64,000 bases of DNA from Rhizobium sp. LC145 (GTDB taxonomy: Bacteria; Pseudomonadota; Alphaproteobacteria; Rhizobiales; Rhizobiaceae): positions 558,001 through 622,000 of the forward strand of contig NZ_LBHV01000001.1 in NCBI RefSeq assembly GCF_001005825.1, in the 5' to 3' direction. Below the pieces are notes generated by a model. That model was given only the letters and a program-made list of their open reading frames with translations. It made no database searches and was not told the DNA's origin. Numbering within the stretch: the first letter of the stretch is position 1; each line of letters begins with the position of its first letter. The position numbers were made by a program, and so were the translations under genes. Below, piece after piece: positions 1 to 8,895 of the stretch.

Positions 1-1
1 G

Positions 2-325
2 GCCAGCGACGCAGCCGCGGCCGGCGGGCTCCAGTGCCAGATGGAATATCACGACATCTTCGGCCATTGCGAAAACGACGCGGAGGCCACGAGGCTGCTG
101 CGCGCCGCAATGGATGCGGAAAAGGTGAGCCACGAGGACGGCGAAGCGCTGCGGGCGTCGGAGGATTTCGGCCGTTTCGGCGCGGTCTCCAGATCGGCCA
201 TGTTCTTCCTCGGCGCGGGCGAGAACATGCCGGCGGTGCACAATCCCAATTACGATTTTCCGGACGAGCTGATCCCGATCGGCGCGAGCGTGTTCATGCG
301 CGTAGGCCGGGATATTCTCGGCTGA
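2..325 (+). CDS. M20-family amidohydrolase/peptidase, C-terminal end (5' truncated by window)
   Basis: Only the last 107 codons are present; the reading frame is open from the first bases and ends in TGA. The segment has the tail typical of M20-family metal-dependent amidohydrolases (hippurate hydrolase/amidohydrolase type): SEDFGRF, the equivalent of the S-E-D-F metal-ligand motif, and then AVHNPNYDFPDE, which carries the conserved metal-binding histidine before the C-terminal helix. The family hydrolyses N-acyl amino acids or similar amides in the cytoplasm. The substrate cannot be read from this part. The neighbouring DUF2778 gene converges on it with a gap of 9 bases. Confidence 0.8.
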   Translation, partial: ASDAAAAGGLQCQMEYHDIFGHCENDAEATRLLRAAMDAEKVSHEDGEALRASEDFGRFGAVSRSAMFFLGAGENMPAVHNPNYDFPDELIPIGASVFMRVGRDILG

Positions 326-334
326 CCCAATACG

Positions 335-1660
335 TTACGTGTCGCGGCCGCCGAAGAGGTTGACCAGCAGGTTGTTGCTCCTGCCGGGGCGGCGGCCGTC
401 ATGTTCGGGCACGATGACCATATGGGTGACCTCGCCGCGGCGGAAGGCGGCCAGGAACTTGTCGTAGTTCTTGAACGCGACGCAGCCGTGCGAATCGCCG
501 GGATTGGAGCGCAGGAGATAGGTGTGCGCCAGGAGGCCGGTGCGGCCCTGCGGATGCTTGCCGTCGACGGAGGTCAGGCGGATGGCGGCGACGCCATGAA
601 AGGGCTTTTCGCGCATCGACAGTCTGTAGGTGCCGGGAGGCGTTGGGCCGTTCATCTTCACATGCGTGTATTTCGGGTTGTCGCGCATCTTGCCGATGCC
701 GGAATGGGCCTCGAGCTTCGTGCCGTTCGGCATGTGCACGACGCCGTTGGTGATGTCGTAGATGGCGACCTTGCTGCCGATTCCCGGCCATTTGGGTGCT
801 GGAGCCGCGGGCTCTTCGCGCATCGGATTGTTCGGCTTTGCGAAGGCAAGCGCGGTCGGCTCGTCGTCCTTGTCCTTCTCCACCTTGCGGGGCTTCTGCG
901 GCGCGACCTGGTCGATCGCGGCCAGCGCGTTGGCGGTCGCAGGCTTCGGAGCGGCTGCCGGACGCGTGTCGGGCAGCGGGCCGGCCATCGGCAGACCGCT
1001 GGCGTCAGCAGGAGCGGGAGCGGGAGCGGGAGCGGGTTCCTCTACGATCGCGGGCGCTTCCTCAAGGGCTGCCATTTCGACTGGCGGCATGTTCTCGAGT
1101 TCCGCGACGCTCACCGGCGGCGCGGCTTCCTGAACCAGATCCGGCGCCGATGCACCACGCGGCGCGACTACGACGAGGCTTGCCATGGCGGGAGCGAGCG
1201 CCGCCTTGATGGTCTTTGCTTCGGGCCGGCTCGCCGCAAGCTCGGCGAATTTCTCCTCATGGGCGGCGCGCGCGAAAGCCACTTCCAGGTTCTGCCTGAC
1301 GACGGCGGTCTCCGGGCGGCGCGCATTCAGGGCTGCAAGTTCGGCCCCTTCAAGACGGGCTGCCTTGGGTGCGGCGGCGAAGCGGTTTTCCAGCCGTGAG
1401 AACTTGGAAACTTCGAGATGCCGATCCGAGGCCACGGGTGGAGCTGCGAGCGGCCGCACCAGAGCGGTTTCGAAGCCGACGCTGGAAGCGCCCCTGACCG
1501 ACATGGCGAGCGTCACGACGCTTGCCGTCATCAGCGTCGCGACGACGAGGCCGGTCCCGATGACCATGTTCGTCAGAAGCGAGCGGCGGGGGTTCCTGCG
1601 GCGCGGACCCGTTACCTGCATATGTCCGCTGTTCTTGGAAACCTGGATCGAACGCACCAT
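335..1660 (-). CDS. DUF2778 (Tlde1-like L,D-transpeptidase-type) membrane-anchored protein
   Basis: A protein of 441 residues. A basic N-terminus is followed by one membrane segment (about residues 28-53), then a long Ala/Pro/Glu-rich linker (about 55-295, with an Ala-Pro run near 215) and a C-terminal DUF2778 domain. The domain starts at VAIYDITNGVVHMPNG and contains H-G-C-V-A-F with Cys about 393, the expected catalytic cysteine. DUF2778 is related to the Tlde1 peptidoglycan L,D-transpeptidase/carboxypeptidase effectors; in rhizobia such genes are chromosomal and stand alone, so a housekeeping envelope role is more likely than an effector role. GTG at 1663 directly precedes ATG at 1660; either could start translation. 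No secretion-system gene or immunity partner is adjacent. Confidence 0.8.
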   Translation of the reverse strand: MVRSIQVSKNSGHMQVTGPRRRNPRRSLLTNMVIGTGLVVATLMTASVVTLAMSVRGASSVGFETALVRPLAAPPVASDRHLEVSKFSRLENRFAAAPKAARLEGAELAALNARRPETAVVRQNLEVAFARAAHEEKFAELAASRPEAKTIKAALAPAMASLVVVAPRGASAPDLVQEAAPPVSVAELENMPPVEMAALEEAPAIVEEPAPAPAPAPADASGLPMAGPLPDTRPAAAPKPATANALAAIDQVAPQKPRKVEKDKDDEPTALAFAKPNNPMREEPAAPAPKWPGIGSKVAIYDITNGVVHMPNGTKLEAHSGIGKMRDNPKYTHVKMNGPTPPGTYRLSMREKPFHGVAAIRLTSVDGKHPQGRTGLLAHTYLLRSNPGDSHGCVAFKNYDKFLAAFRRGEVTHMVIVPEHDGRRPGRSNNLLVNLFGGRDT

Positions 1661-1923
1661 CACCCGTTACCCGTACCGTCACTCACACCGATGCCCGCCG
1701 CTTTTCTCGCGGCCCCCGCGAACGGCGGGGAAACGGGCGAATACGCATGAGAATGAACGAGTATGGTAACCAATGTGTTTACACCGCCCCGATGTGATAC
1801 GCCGCCCTGTCAATATTTTCGGAATCGCGAATACAGCCGCAAATTGCCCAAAATTTAGCGAAAATGCGGCGGGGAGGTGTCAGCGGAGCATTCGGAGCGG
1901 CTGATGAGGCCGGGGCAGACGGC

Positions 1924-3147
1924 TTAGCCGTCGATCCTGCGGATGGTGGCGCGCTCCATGAAGAACCATGGACGAAGCTTGACGCCGAGCACATTGCCCG
2001 CGAAGGCTGCGACCGCCCAGAGATAGCCGTGCAGGCTGCCCGACGCGATGCCGGAGAAATAGGCCCCGATATTGCAGCCATAGGCGATGCGCGCGCCGTA
2101 ACCGAGCAGGAGCCCGCCGATGACCGCGGCGAGGATCGAGCGCAGCGGAATATCGAGGCTCGGCGCAAAGCGGCCAGCGAGTGCTGCAGCCAGCATGGCG
2201 CCGGCGACGATGCCGAAATCCATGACCGAGGTGACATCCGCAAAGACGCTGCCGGCGAGCGCCTTGGCGTTGGCGGGTGTCTGCCAATAGGTCCAGGCGG
2301 TGGGGTCTATGCCGATCACCTGTGCACCCTTGGCGCCCCAGAGCGCGAATGCCGAGGTGATGCCCCAGGGCCGGCCGGCGAGCGCCAGGGTGGCGAAGTT
2401 GAGAAGCGCCAGCGCGACCGCGCCGAACACCAGCGGCCAGGGACCACGCAGGAAGCGCGCAAAGCCTTCGCGCGGCGATGCGGGTTCCTTTTCGAGCGTG
2501 CCGTGACGGATTTTCTCGATCCACACGGTTAGAGCCGCGATCGCCGCGAAGATCAGAAGCGAGACGGCGATGCCACCCGCCGCGCCGAAGCTGGTGACGA
2601 GCGAGGTCGGCGGCAGCGACGGCAGGCTCACCCACCAGTCGAAATGGATGGTGGCGAGAACAGAGCCTAGGATGAAGAAGAAGAGCGTGACCAGCATGCG
2701 GGCATTACCGCCGCCGGCGGTAAACAACGTGCCGGAGGCGCAGCCGCCGCCAAGCTGCATGCCGAGGCCGAACATGAAGGCGCCGACGATGACGCCGAGA
2801 CCGGCGGGCGAAACCGAGCCGCGCACCTCGTTGCCGAAGAGCACGCCATTGGCGAGCGCCGGGAAGAACAGGATGACGGCGATGGCGAGCAGGATCATCT
2901 GCACGCGGAGCCCCCGTCCCCTGCCCTCGGCGATGAAGACGCGCCAGGCGGAGGTAAAGCCGAAGGCCGCATGATAAAGCGAAATGCCGAGCGCGCCGCC
3001 GATCAGGAACAGCACACCTTGAACGGGGCCGTAATAGAGCCCGAGCAACAGAGTGCCGACAACGAGCGCCGCGAGTGCTGCAAGTCCTGGCGCGCCGAGC
3101 GGAGGCAGGCCGGCGGCACGCGGCTCGATGGAAGACGAAACGGACAT
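1924..3147 (-). CDS. YeeE/YedE-family sulfur-compound transporter
   Basis: A protein of 407 residues with about ten hydrophobic segments. Two glycine-rich signature loops carry conserved cysteines, GGGCASGT (Cys about 136) and YGCNIGAYF (Cys about 358), as in the YeeE/TsuA thiosulfate transporters and YedE proteins, where cysteines relay the substrate through the membrane. This is a full-length two-repeat form. The start at 3147 is chosen because GGAG lies 9-12 bases upstream; a longer frame begins 26 codons earlier without a ribosome site and with an unlikely leader. It is divergent from pncA. The exact substrate (thiosulfate or another sulfur species) is inferred from the family only. Confidence 0.85.
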   Translation of the reverse strand: MSVSSSIEPRAAGLPPLGAPGLAALAALVVGTLLLGLYYGPVQGVLFLIGGALGISLYHAAFGFTSAWRVFIAEGRGRGLRVQMILLAIAVILFFPALANGVLFGNEVRGSVSPAGLGVIVGAFMFGLGMQLGGGCASGTLFTAGGGNARMLVTLFFFILGSVLATIHFDWWVSLPSLPPTSLVTSFGAAGGIAVSLLIFAAIAALTVWIEKIRHGTLEKEPASPREGFARFLRGPWPLVFGAVALALLNFATLALAGRPWGITSAFALWGAKGAQVIGIDPTAWTYWQTPANAKALAGSVFADVTSVMDFGIVAGAMLAAALAGRFAPSLDIPLRSILAAVIGGLLLGYGARIAYGCNIGAYFSGIASGSLHGYLWAVAAFAGNVLGVKLRPWFFMERATIRRIDG

Positions 3148-3373
3148 GATGAAACTCCAATCTTTGGAGTGTGTATAAACGCCGCGTCCAAGCCTCGCGA
3201 GGAACGAGGTTTCAACCTCCGCCAAGCATGCGGATTCGTCTTTCCGTCTTCGCCGCCCACGCCTAAAAAGCTTCCTTATGTCGAGGGAACCACCCCCGAT
3301 TGCCCTTAGAGCTTGATCCTCGACGCATGGCTTGTCATCTTACGCGCAAGCAAGGGAATTTGGAGGAAGCGCG

Positions 3374-4000
3374 ATGAAGGCCCTGCTCCTGATCGACATC
3401 CAGAACGGTTTCTGCCCCGGCGGCAATCTGCCCGTGCCCGAAGGCGACAAGATCGTGCCGATCGTGAACCGGCTGATCGAGGACGGCGGCTACGACCTGA
3501 TCGTCGCCTCGCAGGACTGGCATCCGGAGAACCATGGCAGCTTCGCCTCCCGGCATCCAGGCAAGAAGCCGTTCGAGATGGGCGAGCTTTCCGGCCAGCC
3601 GCAGATGATGTGGCCGGATCACTGCGTGCAGGAAACGGCGGATGCGGATTTCCATCCCGATCTCAACACGGACGCCATCGACTTCATTCAGCAGAAGGGC
3701 GAGAACCCGGCGATCGACAGCTATTCCGCCTTCCGCGACAACGACCGGGCGGCGGTGACGGGACTTGCCAACTATCTCAGGGCCCAGCAGGTGACCGAAC
3801 TCGATCTCTGCGGGCTGGCCACCGATTACTGTGTGAAGTTTTCAGCGCTCGACGCGCTGGAAATGCTCCCGGACGTGAAGGTGCGTTTCATCAAGGACGC
3901 GAGCCGCGGCATCGATCCGAAAGGCGTGAAACAGGCGATCGCCGAGATGGAGGCCAAGGGTGTGACCATCCTGACGAGCCGGGATATCCTGCGCTCCTGA
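3374..4000 (+). CDS. pncA: nicotinamidase (PncA)
   Basis: A protein of 208 residues of the isochorismatase-like fold that deamidates nicotinamide to nicotinate in NAD salvage. The catalytic Asp8 (LIDIQNGF), the metal-site motif DWHPENH (about 49-55) and the nucleophile cysteine in GLATDYCVKF (about 140) are all present. The ATG at 3374 has GGAGG 7-11 bases upstream (ggaggaagcgcg); the frame extends further 5' but without translation signals. Length is normal for bacterial PncA. It is followed after about 120 bases by azlCD, probably separately transcribed. Confidence 0.95.
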   Translation: MKALLLIDIQNGFCPGGNLPVPEGDKIVPIVNRLIEDGGYDLIVASQDWHPENHGSFASRHPGKKPFEMGELSGQPQMMWPDHCVQETADADFHPDLNTDAIDFIQQKGENPAIDSYSAFRDNDRAAVTGLANYLRAQQVTELDLCGLATDYCVKFSALDALEMLPDVKVRFIKDASRGIDPKGVKQAIAEMEAKGVTILTSRDILRS

Positions 4001-4118
4001 GCGGGCCGCCGGCGCAACAGGATCGGCGGCATGCTTCAGCGGAATCGATAGATCCATCAGCCCAATTGAATTGCCTCCGGCACGCTTGACGCTTAAACGC
4101 TGCGCCAGAGGTATTCCC

Positions 4119-4838
4119 ATGAACCGCAGCGATCTTCTAGAAGGCGTCAGGGGCGGAGCCATCATCGCGCTCTCTTCCGCACCGTTTGCAGTGCTCTTCG
4201 GCGCCGTGGCCGTCGATAACGGGCTTTCAGTCGCCGAGGCCGGGCTGATGAGCGCCGTCGTCTATGCCGGCGCCAGCCAGCTCGTCGGCATCGAGCTCTT
4301 CGGGCAGAACGTCGCGCCCTGGCTGGTGGTGCTGTCCGTCTTCGCCGTGAACTTCCGGCATGTGCTCTATTCGGCCGCGATCGCCCGCTTCATCCGGCAT
4401 TTTTCGCCCGTCCAGAAGTTCTTGACCTTCTTCCTGCTGACCGATCCGCAATTCGCCGAAAGCGTGCGGCGCGGCGAGGACGGGCGCGGTGTCAGCTTCA
4501 TCTGGTATCTCGGCTTCGGGGCCGCGATCTATTTTCCCTGGCTGTTCTTCAGCGTCGTCGGCGCCTATTTCGGCCGGATGATCGGCGATCCGAGGACGCT
4601 CGGCATCGACGTGCTGCTGCCGATATACTTCCTCGGCCTGGTGCTCGGCTTCCGCAGCAAGCCCGGCTTCTACCCGGTCGTGCTCGCAAGCGTGCTGGGC
4701 TCCGTCCTCGGCTACCATTTCGTCGGCTCCCCCTGGCATGTCAGCATCGGCGCGGTCGTCGGCATCATCGTCGCCGCGCTTCTGCCGTTGCCGGCTTCCG
4801 AACCCGAGGGCGAGCCCGCAAGCGAGACGGAGGCCTGA
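4119..4838 (+). CDS. azlC: AzlC-family branched-chain amino-acid exporter, large subunit
   Basis: A protein of 239 residues with about seven or eight hydrophobic helices, starting MNRSDLLEGVRGG and containing the AzlC hallmark YAGASQLVGIELFGQN and the NFRHVLYS segment. AzlC and AzlD together export branched-chain amino acids and analogues. AGAGG lies 7-11 bases before the ATG at 4119. Its stop is followed one base later by the azlD start, so the two are translationally linked. The C-terminus is Glu/Pro rich and probably cytoplasmic. Confidence 0.9.
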   Translation: MNRSDLLEGVRGGAIIALSSAPFAVLFGAVAVDNGLSVAEAGLMSAVVYAGASQLVGIELFGQNVAPWLVVLSVFAVNFRHVLYSAAIARFIRHFSPVQKFLTFFLLTDPQFAESVRRGEDGRGVSFIWYLGFGAAIYFPWLFFSVVGAYFGRMIGDPRTLGIDVLLPIYFLGLVLGFRSKPGFYPVVLASVLGSVLGYHFVGSPWHVSIGAVVGIIVAALLPLPASEPEGEPASETEA

Positions 4839-4839
4839 G

Positions 4840-5154
4840 ATGGAAGACCATTCCAGCATGGGCATGGTGCTGCTGATCGCCGCCGCCGCGGTCGCGACTT
4901 TCCTCACGCGCATCGGCGGCTATGTGCTGATCACGCGCATGAAAACCATTCCGCCGCGCATGGAAGCGGCACTGAATGCGGTGCCCGCCGCGGTTCTGGC
5001 GACGCTCGTGGCACCTGCCTTCTTTACCGGCGGCTGGGACGTGAAGATCGCCATGGGGGCAGCCCTTCTCGTGGCGCTGCGTTACCCCGGCCTCATCATG
5101 CTCGCTGCCGGCTGGGCGGCGGCAATGGTCTGCCGCCACCTTCTGGGCTTCTGA
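4840..5154 (+). CDS. azlD: AzlD-family branched-chain amino-acid exporter, small subunit
   Basis: A protein of 104 residues with three or four membrane helices, containing the AzlD-like TFLTRIGGYVLITR and LNAVPAAVLATLVAP segments. It is the obligatory small partner of AzlC. The ATG at 4840 is one base after the azlC TGA, and the ribosome site lies within the end of azlC. It converges on the adenine deaminase gene with a gap of 9 bases and no obvious terminator hairpin. Confidence 0.88.
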   Translation: MEDHSSMGMVLLIAAAAVATFLTRIGGYVLITRMKTIPPRMEAALNAVPAAVLATLVAPAFFTGGWDVKIAMGAALLVALRYPGLIMLAAGWAAAMVCRHLLGF

Positions 5155-5163
5155 CGAGCCCTC

Positions 5164-6948
5164 TCAGAGCGTTTCCAGGATAGGGCATTCCAGAAGGCGA
5201 CCCGTCGTGGCATCGGCAATGCCGCGATCGGTCTGGTGCGGCCCGGCATTGCAGGCAAGCGTCGCGCCGAAGCAGGCCTTGAAGACCAGGTAGGGCGGCT
5301 GCCAGTCCACGATGCGGTCCACCGCCGCGCGGATCGCCGAAAAGCCTTCGGAGACCTCCTTCAATCCGGCTTCGGAAACAAGGCCCGCCAGTGGCAGGGG
5401 CAAAATCGCATCGACCTTGCCGGCGGAAGCGACCGCCAGGCCGCCGCCCGCCTCGATCACCGCATTGGCGGCCGCCGCCATGTCACGGGGGTTGCCGCCG
5501 AACACCGCGAGATTGTGGCTGTCATGCGAAACGGTGGTGGCGAAAGCTCCGCGCCAGGCGCCCCAACCCCTCAGGAAGCCAAGACGGGTGCGGCTGTCGG
5601 CGCGGCCGTGGCGGTGGGTCACGGCAATCAGCGCCGTTCCCTCCGGGGGTACCACGTAACCGTCGACGACATCCGCATCCGTCTGCCCCCAGCAAGTGAA
5701 TCGCGGCTGGTCGATCGTCGCGAGGCGAACCTTGCGGCCTTCCGCGCGCAACCGGAAATCCTCTTCCCGCAAAGGCTGGAGCTTCACGGAATCGCGAAGC
5801 GGCATCGGGTCCGCGGCGGTCAGCTCCACGACCATGTTTCCGCCCTTGGCGACCCGCCTGCCGCTGACGAAAACCTCGCGCACGCGAAAATCCGTCAGAT
5901 CCTCGAAGAGGACGATATCTCCCCGCCGTCCGGCGGCGATGAGACCGAGATCGGCCCGGCCGATGCGGCGGGAGGCGTTGAAGGTGGCGGCCTGCAGCGC
6001 CCATTCCGGCTTCATGCCGTAGCGCACCAGCCGGCGCACCACGTCGTCCAATCCACCCTGATGGTAGAGATCGTCGGGGAACACGTCGTCGGTGCAGAGC
6101 GTCACCGTCTGCGGCAGATGGCCGAGCTTGTTCAGCGCCTCGACGAATTCCGGCAGAAGGTGATCGTGCGAGCCGCGCAGCTCGATCGTCAGGCCAGCGC
6201 GCAGCTTGGCCAGCAGATCGCCGCCCGAGACCAGCTCGTGATCCGACGTGACCCCGGCGGTCATGAAAGCCTGGAGATCGCCGCCGGCGAGGCTGCGCGC
6301 ATGGCCGCAGATCAGCTTTTCCGAGGTGAGCGCCGCCTGGACGATATCGGTCATGCGGGGATCGCGCTCGATGACGCCGCGCATGTTCATCATTTCCGCA
6401 AGGCCGCCGATCTCCGGCCATAGCAGCATTTCCTCGATGACATCGGCATCGAAATCGGCGCCGGCCATTTCGAGCCCCGGCGCGGAGGGCACGCTGGAGG
6501 GCGCCAGCATGACGGCGCGCAGCGGCAGCTTCTTCTTCGCCTCGACCGCCCAGCGCACGCCATCGACGCCGTAGACATTGCCGAATTCGTGCGGGTCCCA
6601 GACGATGGTGGTGACGCCCCGCGGCAATACCGCCGCCGCATAGTTTGCCGGCGTGACCATGGAGCTTTCGACATGCATATGCGTATCGATGAGGCCGGGC
6701 GAGACGAAGGCCCCGCCGGCATCGACGGTTTCCGCCGCGTCGGCGCGGCTGCCGGCTTCATGGACGCTGGCGATCAGCGGCCCGACAAGGCCGATATCGG
6801 CGCGGCGCAATTCACCCGTCACCATGTCCACCAGCGTACCGCCGGCAATCAGCACATCGAAGGGCGCATCGCCCCTCGCCGCCTCGACCGCGCGCTCGCG
6901 CAGTTGCGGATCGTTGAACTCGCAAACGGTCGCGATCATTCCCTTCAT
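5164..6948 (-). CDS. ade: adenine deaminase
   Basis: A protein of 594 residues converting adenine to hypoxanthine and ammonia. The amidohydrolase metal motif HMHVESS (His90, His92) follows GLIDT, then WDPHEFGNVYG and the later NMRGVIE and GSHDHLLPEFVEALN segments typical of Ade. C-terminal SHDSHNLAVFGGN fits the second metal region of the family. Length matches bacterial Ade (about 590). The start codon overlaps the end of the upstream nucleoside hydrolase by four bases (ATGA), placing it last in the LacI/ABC operon: released adenine would be deaminated directly. Confidence 0.93.
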   Translation of the reverse strand: MKGMIATVCEFNDPQLRERAVEAARGDAPFDVLIAGGTLVDMVTGELRRADIGLVGPLIASVHEAGSRADAAETVDAGGAFVSPGLIDTHMHVESSMVTPANYAAAVLPRGVTTIVWDPHEFGNVYGVDGVRWAVEAKKKLPLRAVMLAPSSVPSAPGLEMAGADFDADVIEEMLLWPEIGGLAEMMNMRGVIERDPRMTDIVQAALTSEKLICGHARSLAGGDLQAFMTAGVTSDHELVSGGDLLAKLRAGLTIELRGSHDHLLPEFVEALNKLGHLPQTVTLCTDDVFPDDLYHQGGLDDVVRRLVRYGMKPEWALQAATFNASRRIGRADLGLIAAGRRGDIVLFEDLTDFRVREVFVSGRRVAKGGNMVVELTAADPMPLRDSVKLQPLREEDFRLRAEGRKVRLATIDQPRFTCWGQTDADVVDGYVVPPEGTALIAVTHRHGRADSRTRLGFLRGWGAWRGAFATTVSHDSHNLAVFGGNPRDMAAAANAVIEAGGGLAVASAGKVDAILPLPLAGLVSEAGLKEVSEGFSAIRAAVDRIVDWQPPYLVFKACFGATLACNAGPHQTDRGIADATTGRLLECPILETL

Positions 6949-7865
6949 CGGCCTGCCTCCATTCTCAGGGCATCCAAAATCATCGTGCGTGCCCGGCCGG
7001 CATCGATATCCGCTCCGTAGGCAGCGTTGAATTCGGCCTTTCCGGGCCGTGTTTCCAAAATGGTGCGGCCGCGGGTGAGCGCGCCGGCAAGTTCGACATC
7101 GAGCCGTGCTTCACGCCATGTCACCGCTTCGGGACAGACGAAGGCGACGGCCGCGACGGCATCGTAGAGCGACATCGCCGCCCTGCCCCGGCTGGTGGCG
7201 ATCCCGATGAACCCTTCCAGCAGATCGGCGACCAAAGCGGCGTTGCGGCCGCCGGCCTCGCGTATGGGGAGGACGTCATCCGGGCCGGCCAACACCTTGC
7301 GGCAAAGATCGAGATCGACCATGCGGAAGGGAATGCCGTGCGCCAGTACGATGGCCAAGGCCTCGGGATCGGCAAAGGCGTTGTATTCGGCCGAAGCCGT
7401 GTGATTGCCGCTGGTCACGCCGCCGCCCATCCAGACGATCTCTGTAATCCTTGCCGCCAGATCGGGGCGGGCAAGTGTCAGCACCGCGATATTGGTGAGC
7501 GGACCGAGCGCCAGGATGCGGCGCGGCCCCTCGCCTTCCAGCCAAAGGCAGAGAGCGGAAAAGGCATCCCCCAGTTCCGGCACGGGGACCTGCGGCAGAT
7601 GCAGGCCGGCGGTCGGCATGCCCGCCGCGCTGAGCACGCTCTCGGCGGTCTCGATGCGGCCGAGAACCGGCGCCGCGCGACCGCGATGGACGGGAAACCG
7701 CCAGCCGAAGGCTTGCGATGCCCCGGCGGCATTCTTTTCCACCTGGGCAAGCGTGGCATTGCCGAAGACCAGCGAAACGCCGTCCACCGTCTCGCCCGAT
7801 GCCAGGACGACCATCACTGCGGCGATGTCGTCGAAGCCCATGTCGGTATCGATCCAGACGCCCAT
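6945..7865 (-). CDS. nucleoside hydrolase (IUNH family)
   Basis: A protein of 306 residues. The N-terminal WIDTDMGFDD (Asp6, Asp8, Asp12, Asp13) is the calcium-binding signature of inosine/uridine-preferring nucleoside hydrolases, which split ribonucleosides to base and ribose. WMGGGVTSGNHTASAEYN with FADPEA follows near 145-168 as in the family. In classical group I enzymes an active-site His precedes the C-terminal calcium Asp; here the pair is Tyr234-Asp235, so substrate preference may differ. The start at 7865 is four bases after the ATPase stop; the stop overlaps ade. The position between a transporter and adenine deaminase points to adenosine or a related nucleoside. Confidence 0.88.
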   Translation of the reverse strand: MGVWIDTDMGFDDIAAVMVVLASGETVDGVSLVFGNATLAQVEKNAAGASQAFGWRFPVHRGRAAPVLGRIETAESVLSAAGMPTAGLHLPQVPVPELGDAFSALCLWLEGEGPRRILALGPLTNIAVLTLARPDLAARITEIVWMGGGVTSGNHTASAEYNAFADPEALAIVLAHGIPFRMVDLDLCRKVLAGPDDVLPIREAGGRNAALVADLLEGFIGIATSRGRAAMSLYDAVAAVAFVCPEAVTWREARLDVELAGALTRGRTILETRPGKAEFNAAYGADIDAGRARTMILDALRMEAGR

Positions 7866-7869
7866 CGGA

Positions 7870-8895
7870 TCAGCCGAACCGCTTGAGTTCCGCCGCCTTT
7901 TCGACCGGAAGATCGAAGGCGAGCTCGGTATCCGGTGCGTGGGCAGGCAGGCTCGCGTCGATTTCGGCCTTGATGGGCCCAAGCGGCGTATCGAGCAGGT
8001 ATTCGCGGCTGTCGCCGGAGAAGGATGCGCCGCGCACGGTGCCCCGGAAAGGACCTGATCCGAGGGTCACCATGCGCGGCCGCCAGGCCAGTCCCGCCGC
8101 TGAGGGGACCGGTCCGGGAAGCTCCGCCAGGCCGTTAGCGGCCTTCAGCTTTCCGCCGGAAAGCTCGAATATGTTCTCGAAGCCGACGAAATCCGCCACG
8201 AAGGCGGAAGCCGGGCGGTTATAGATTTCCTCCGGCGTGCCGATCTGCTCGATCGTGCCGCCCTTCATGACGACGATCCGGTCTGCGAGCGACAGCGCCT
8301 CGCCCTGGTCGTGGGTCACGAAGATCATCGTCACGCCGGTCTCCTTCTGCACACGCTGGAGTTCGGTGCGCATTTCGAGGCGCAGGCGGGCGTCGAGGTT
8401 CGAAAGCGGTTCGTCGAGAAGCAGAACCTTCGGCTCCATGACCATCGAGCGGGCGAGCGCCACGCGCTGCTGCTGGCCGCCGGAAAGCTCGGCGGGCTTG
8501 CGCGAGGCGAAGCTCGTCAGGCCAACCGACTTCAGGCCGGCATTGACGCGCTTTTCGATGTCGGCGGCGGGCAGCTTCTTGAGCCGCAGACCGAAAGCGA
8601 CGTTCTCGAAGACGCTCAGATGCGGGAAAAGCGCGTAGGACTGGAAGACCAGCCCGACCGAACGCCTGTTGGCCGAGACGCGGGTGATATCGGCACCATC
8701 GAGCCGGATACGGCCGGAGGCAGGTGCAAGCAGGCCGGCGATCGCCCGCATCGTGGTCGTCTTGCCGCAGCCCGACGGACCGAGGAAGGCGACGAGCTCG
8801 CCCTTGCGGATGGAAAGGTCGAGCTCTTTCACCGCAATGCTGTCGCCATAGGCGAGCGTCAACTTTTCGAGGCTCAGGAAATCGAGATCAGACAT
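7870..8895 (-). CDS. ABC transporter ATP-binding protein (PotA-like)
   Basis: A protein of 341 residues. Walker A GPSGCGKTT (about 39-47), Q-loop region LVFQSYALFPHLSV, signature LSGGQQQR, Walker B LLLDEP and switch histidine TH are intact, followed by a C-terminal TOBE-type domain of about 100 residues as in PotA/FbpC/PhnT-type importers. The ATG at 8895 overlaps the upstream permease stop by eight bases; a TTG ten codons earlier is less likely. It energises the two permeases encoded just upstream. Confidence 0.93.
   Translation of the reverse strand: MSDLDFLSLEKLTLAYGDSIAVKELDLSIRKGELVAFLGPSGCGKTTTMRAIAGLLAPASGRIRLDGADITRVSANRRSVGLVFQSYALFPHLSVFENVAFGLRLKKLPAADIEKRVNAGLKSVGLTSFASRKPAELSGGQQQRVALARSMVMEPKVLLLDEPLSNLDARLRLEMRTELQRVQKETGVTMIFVTHDQGEALSLADRIVVMKGGTIEQIGTPEEIYNRPASAFVADFVGFENIFELSGGKLKAANGLAELPGPVPSAAGLAWRPRMVTLGSGPFRGTVRGASFSGDSREYLLDTPLGPIKAEIDASLPAHAPDTELAFDLPVEKAAELKRFG

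Noticed and set aside
335..1660. DUF2778 protein as a type VI secretion effector
   Set aside because: There is no immunity gene or secretion gene nearby, and it has a membrane anchor and long linker, more like the resident rhizobial envelope proteins.
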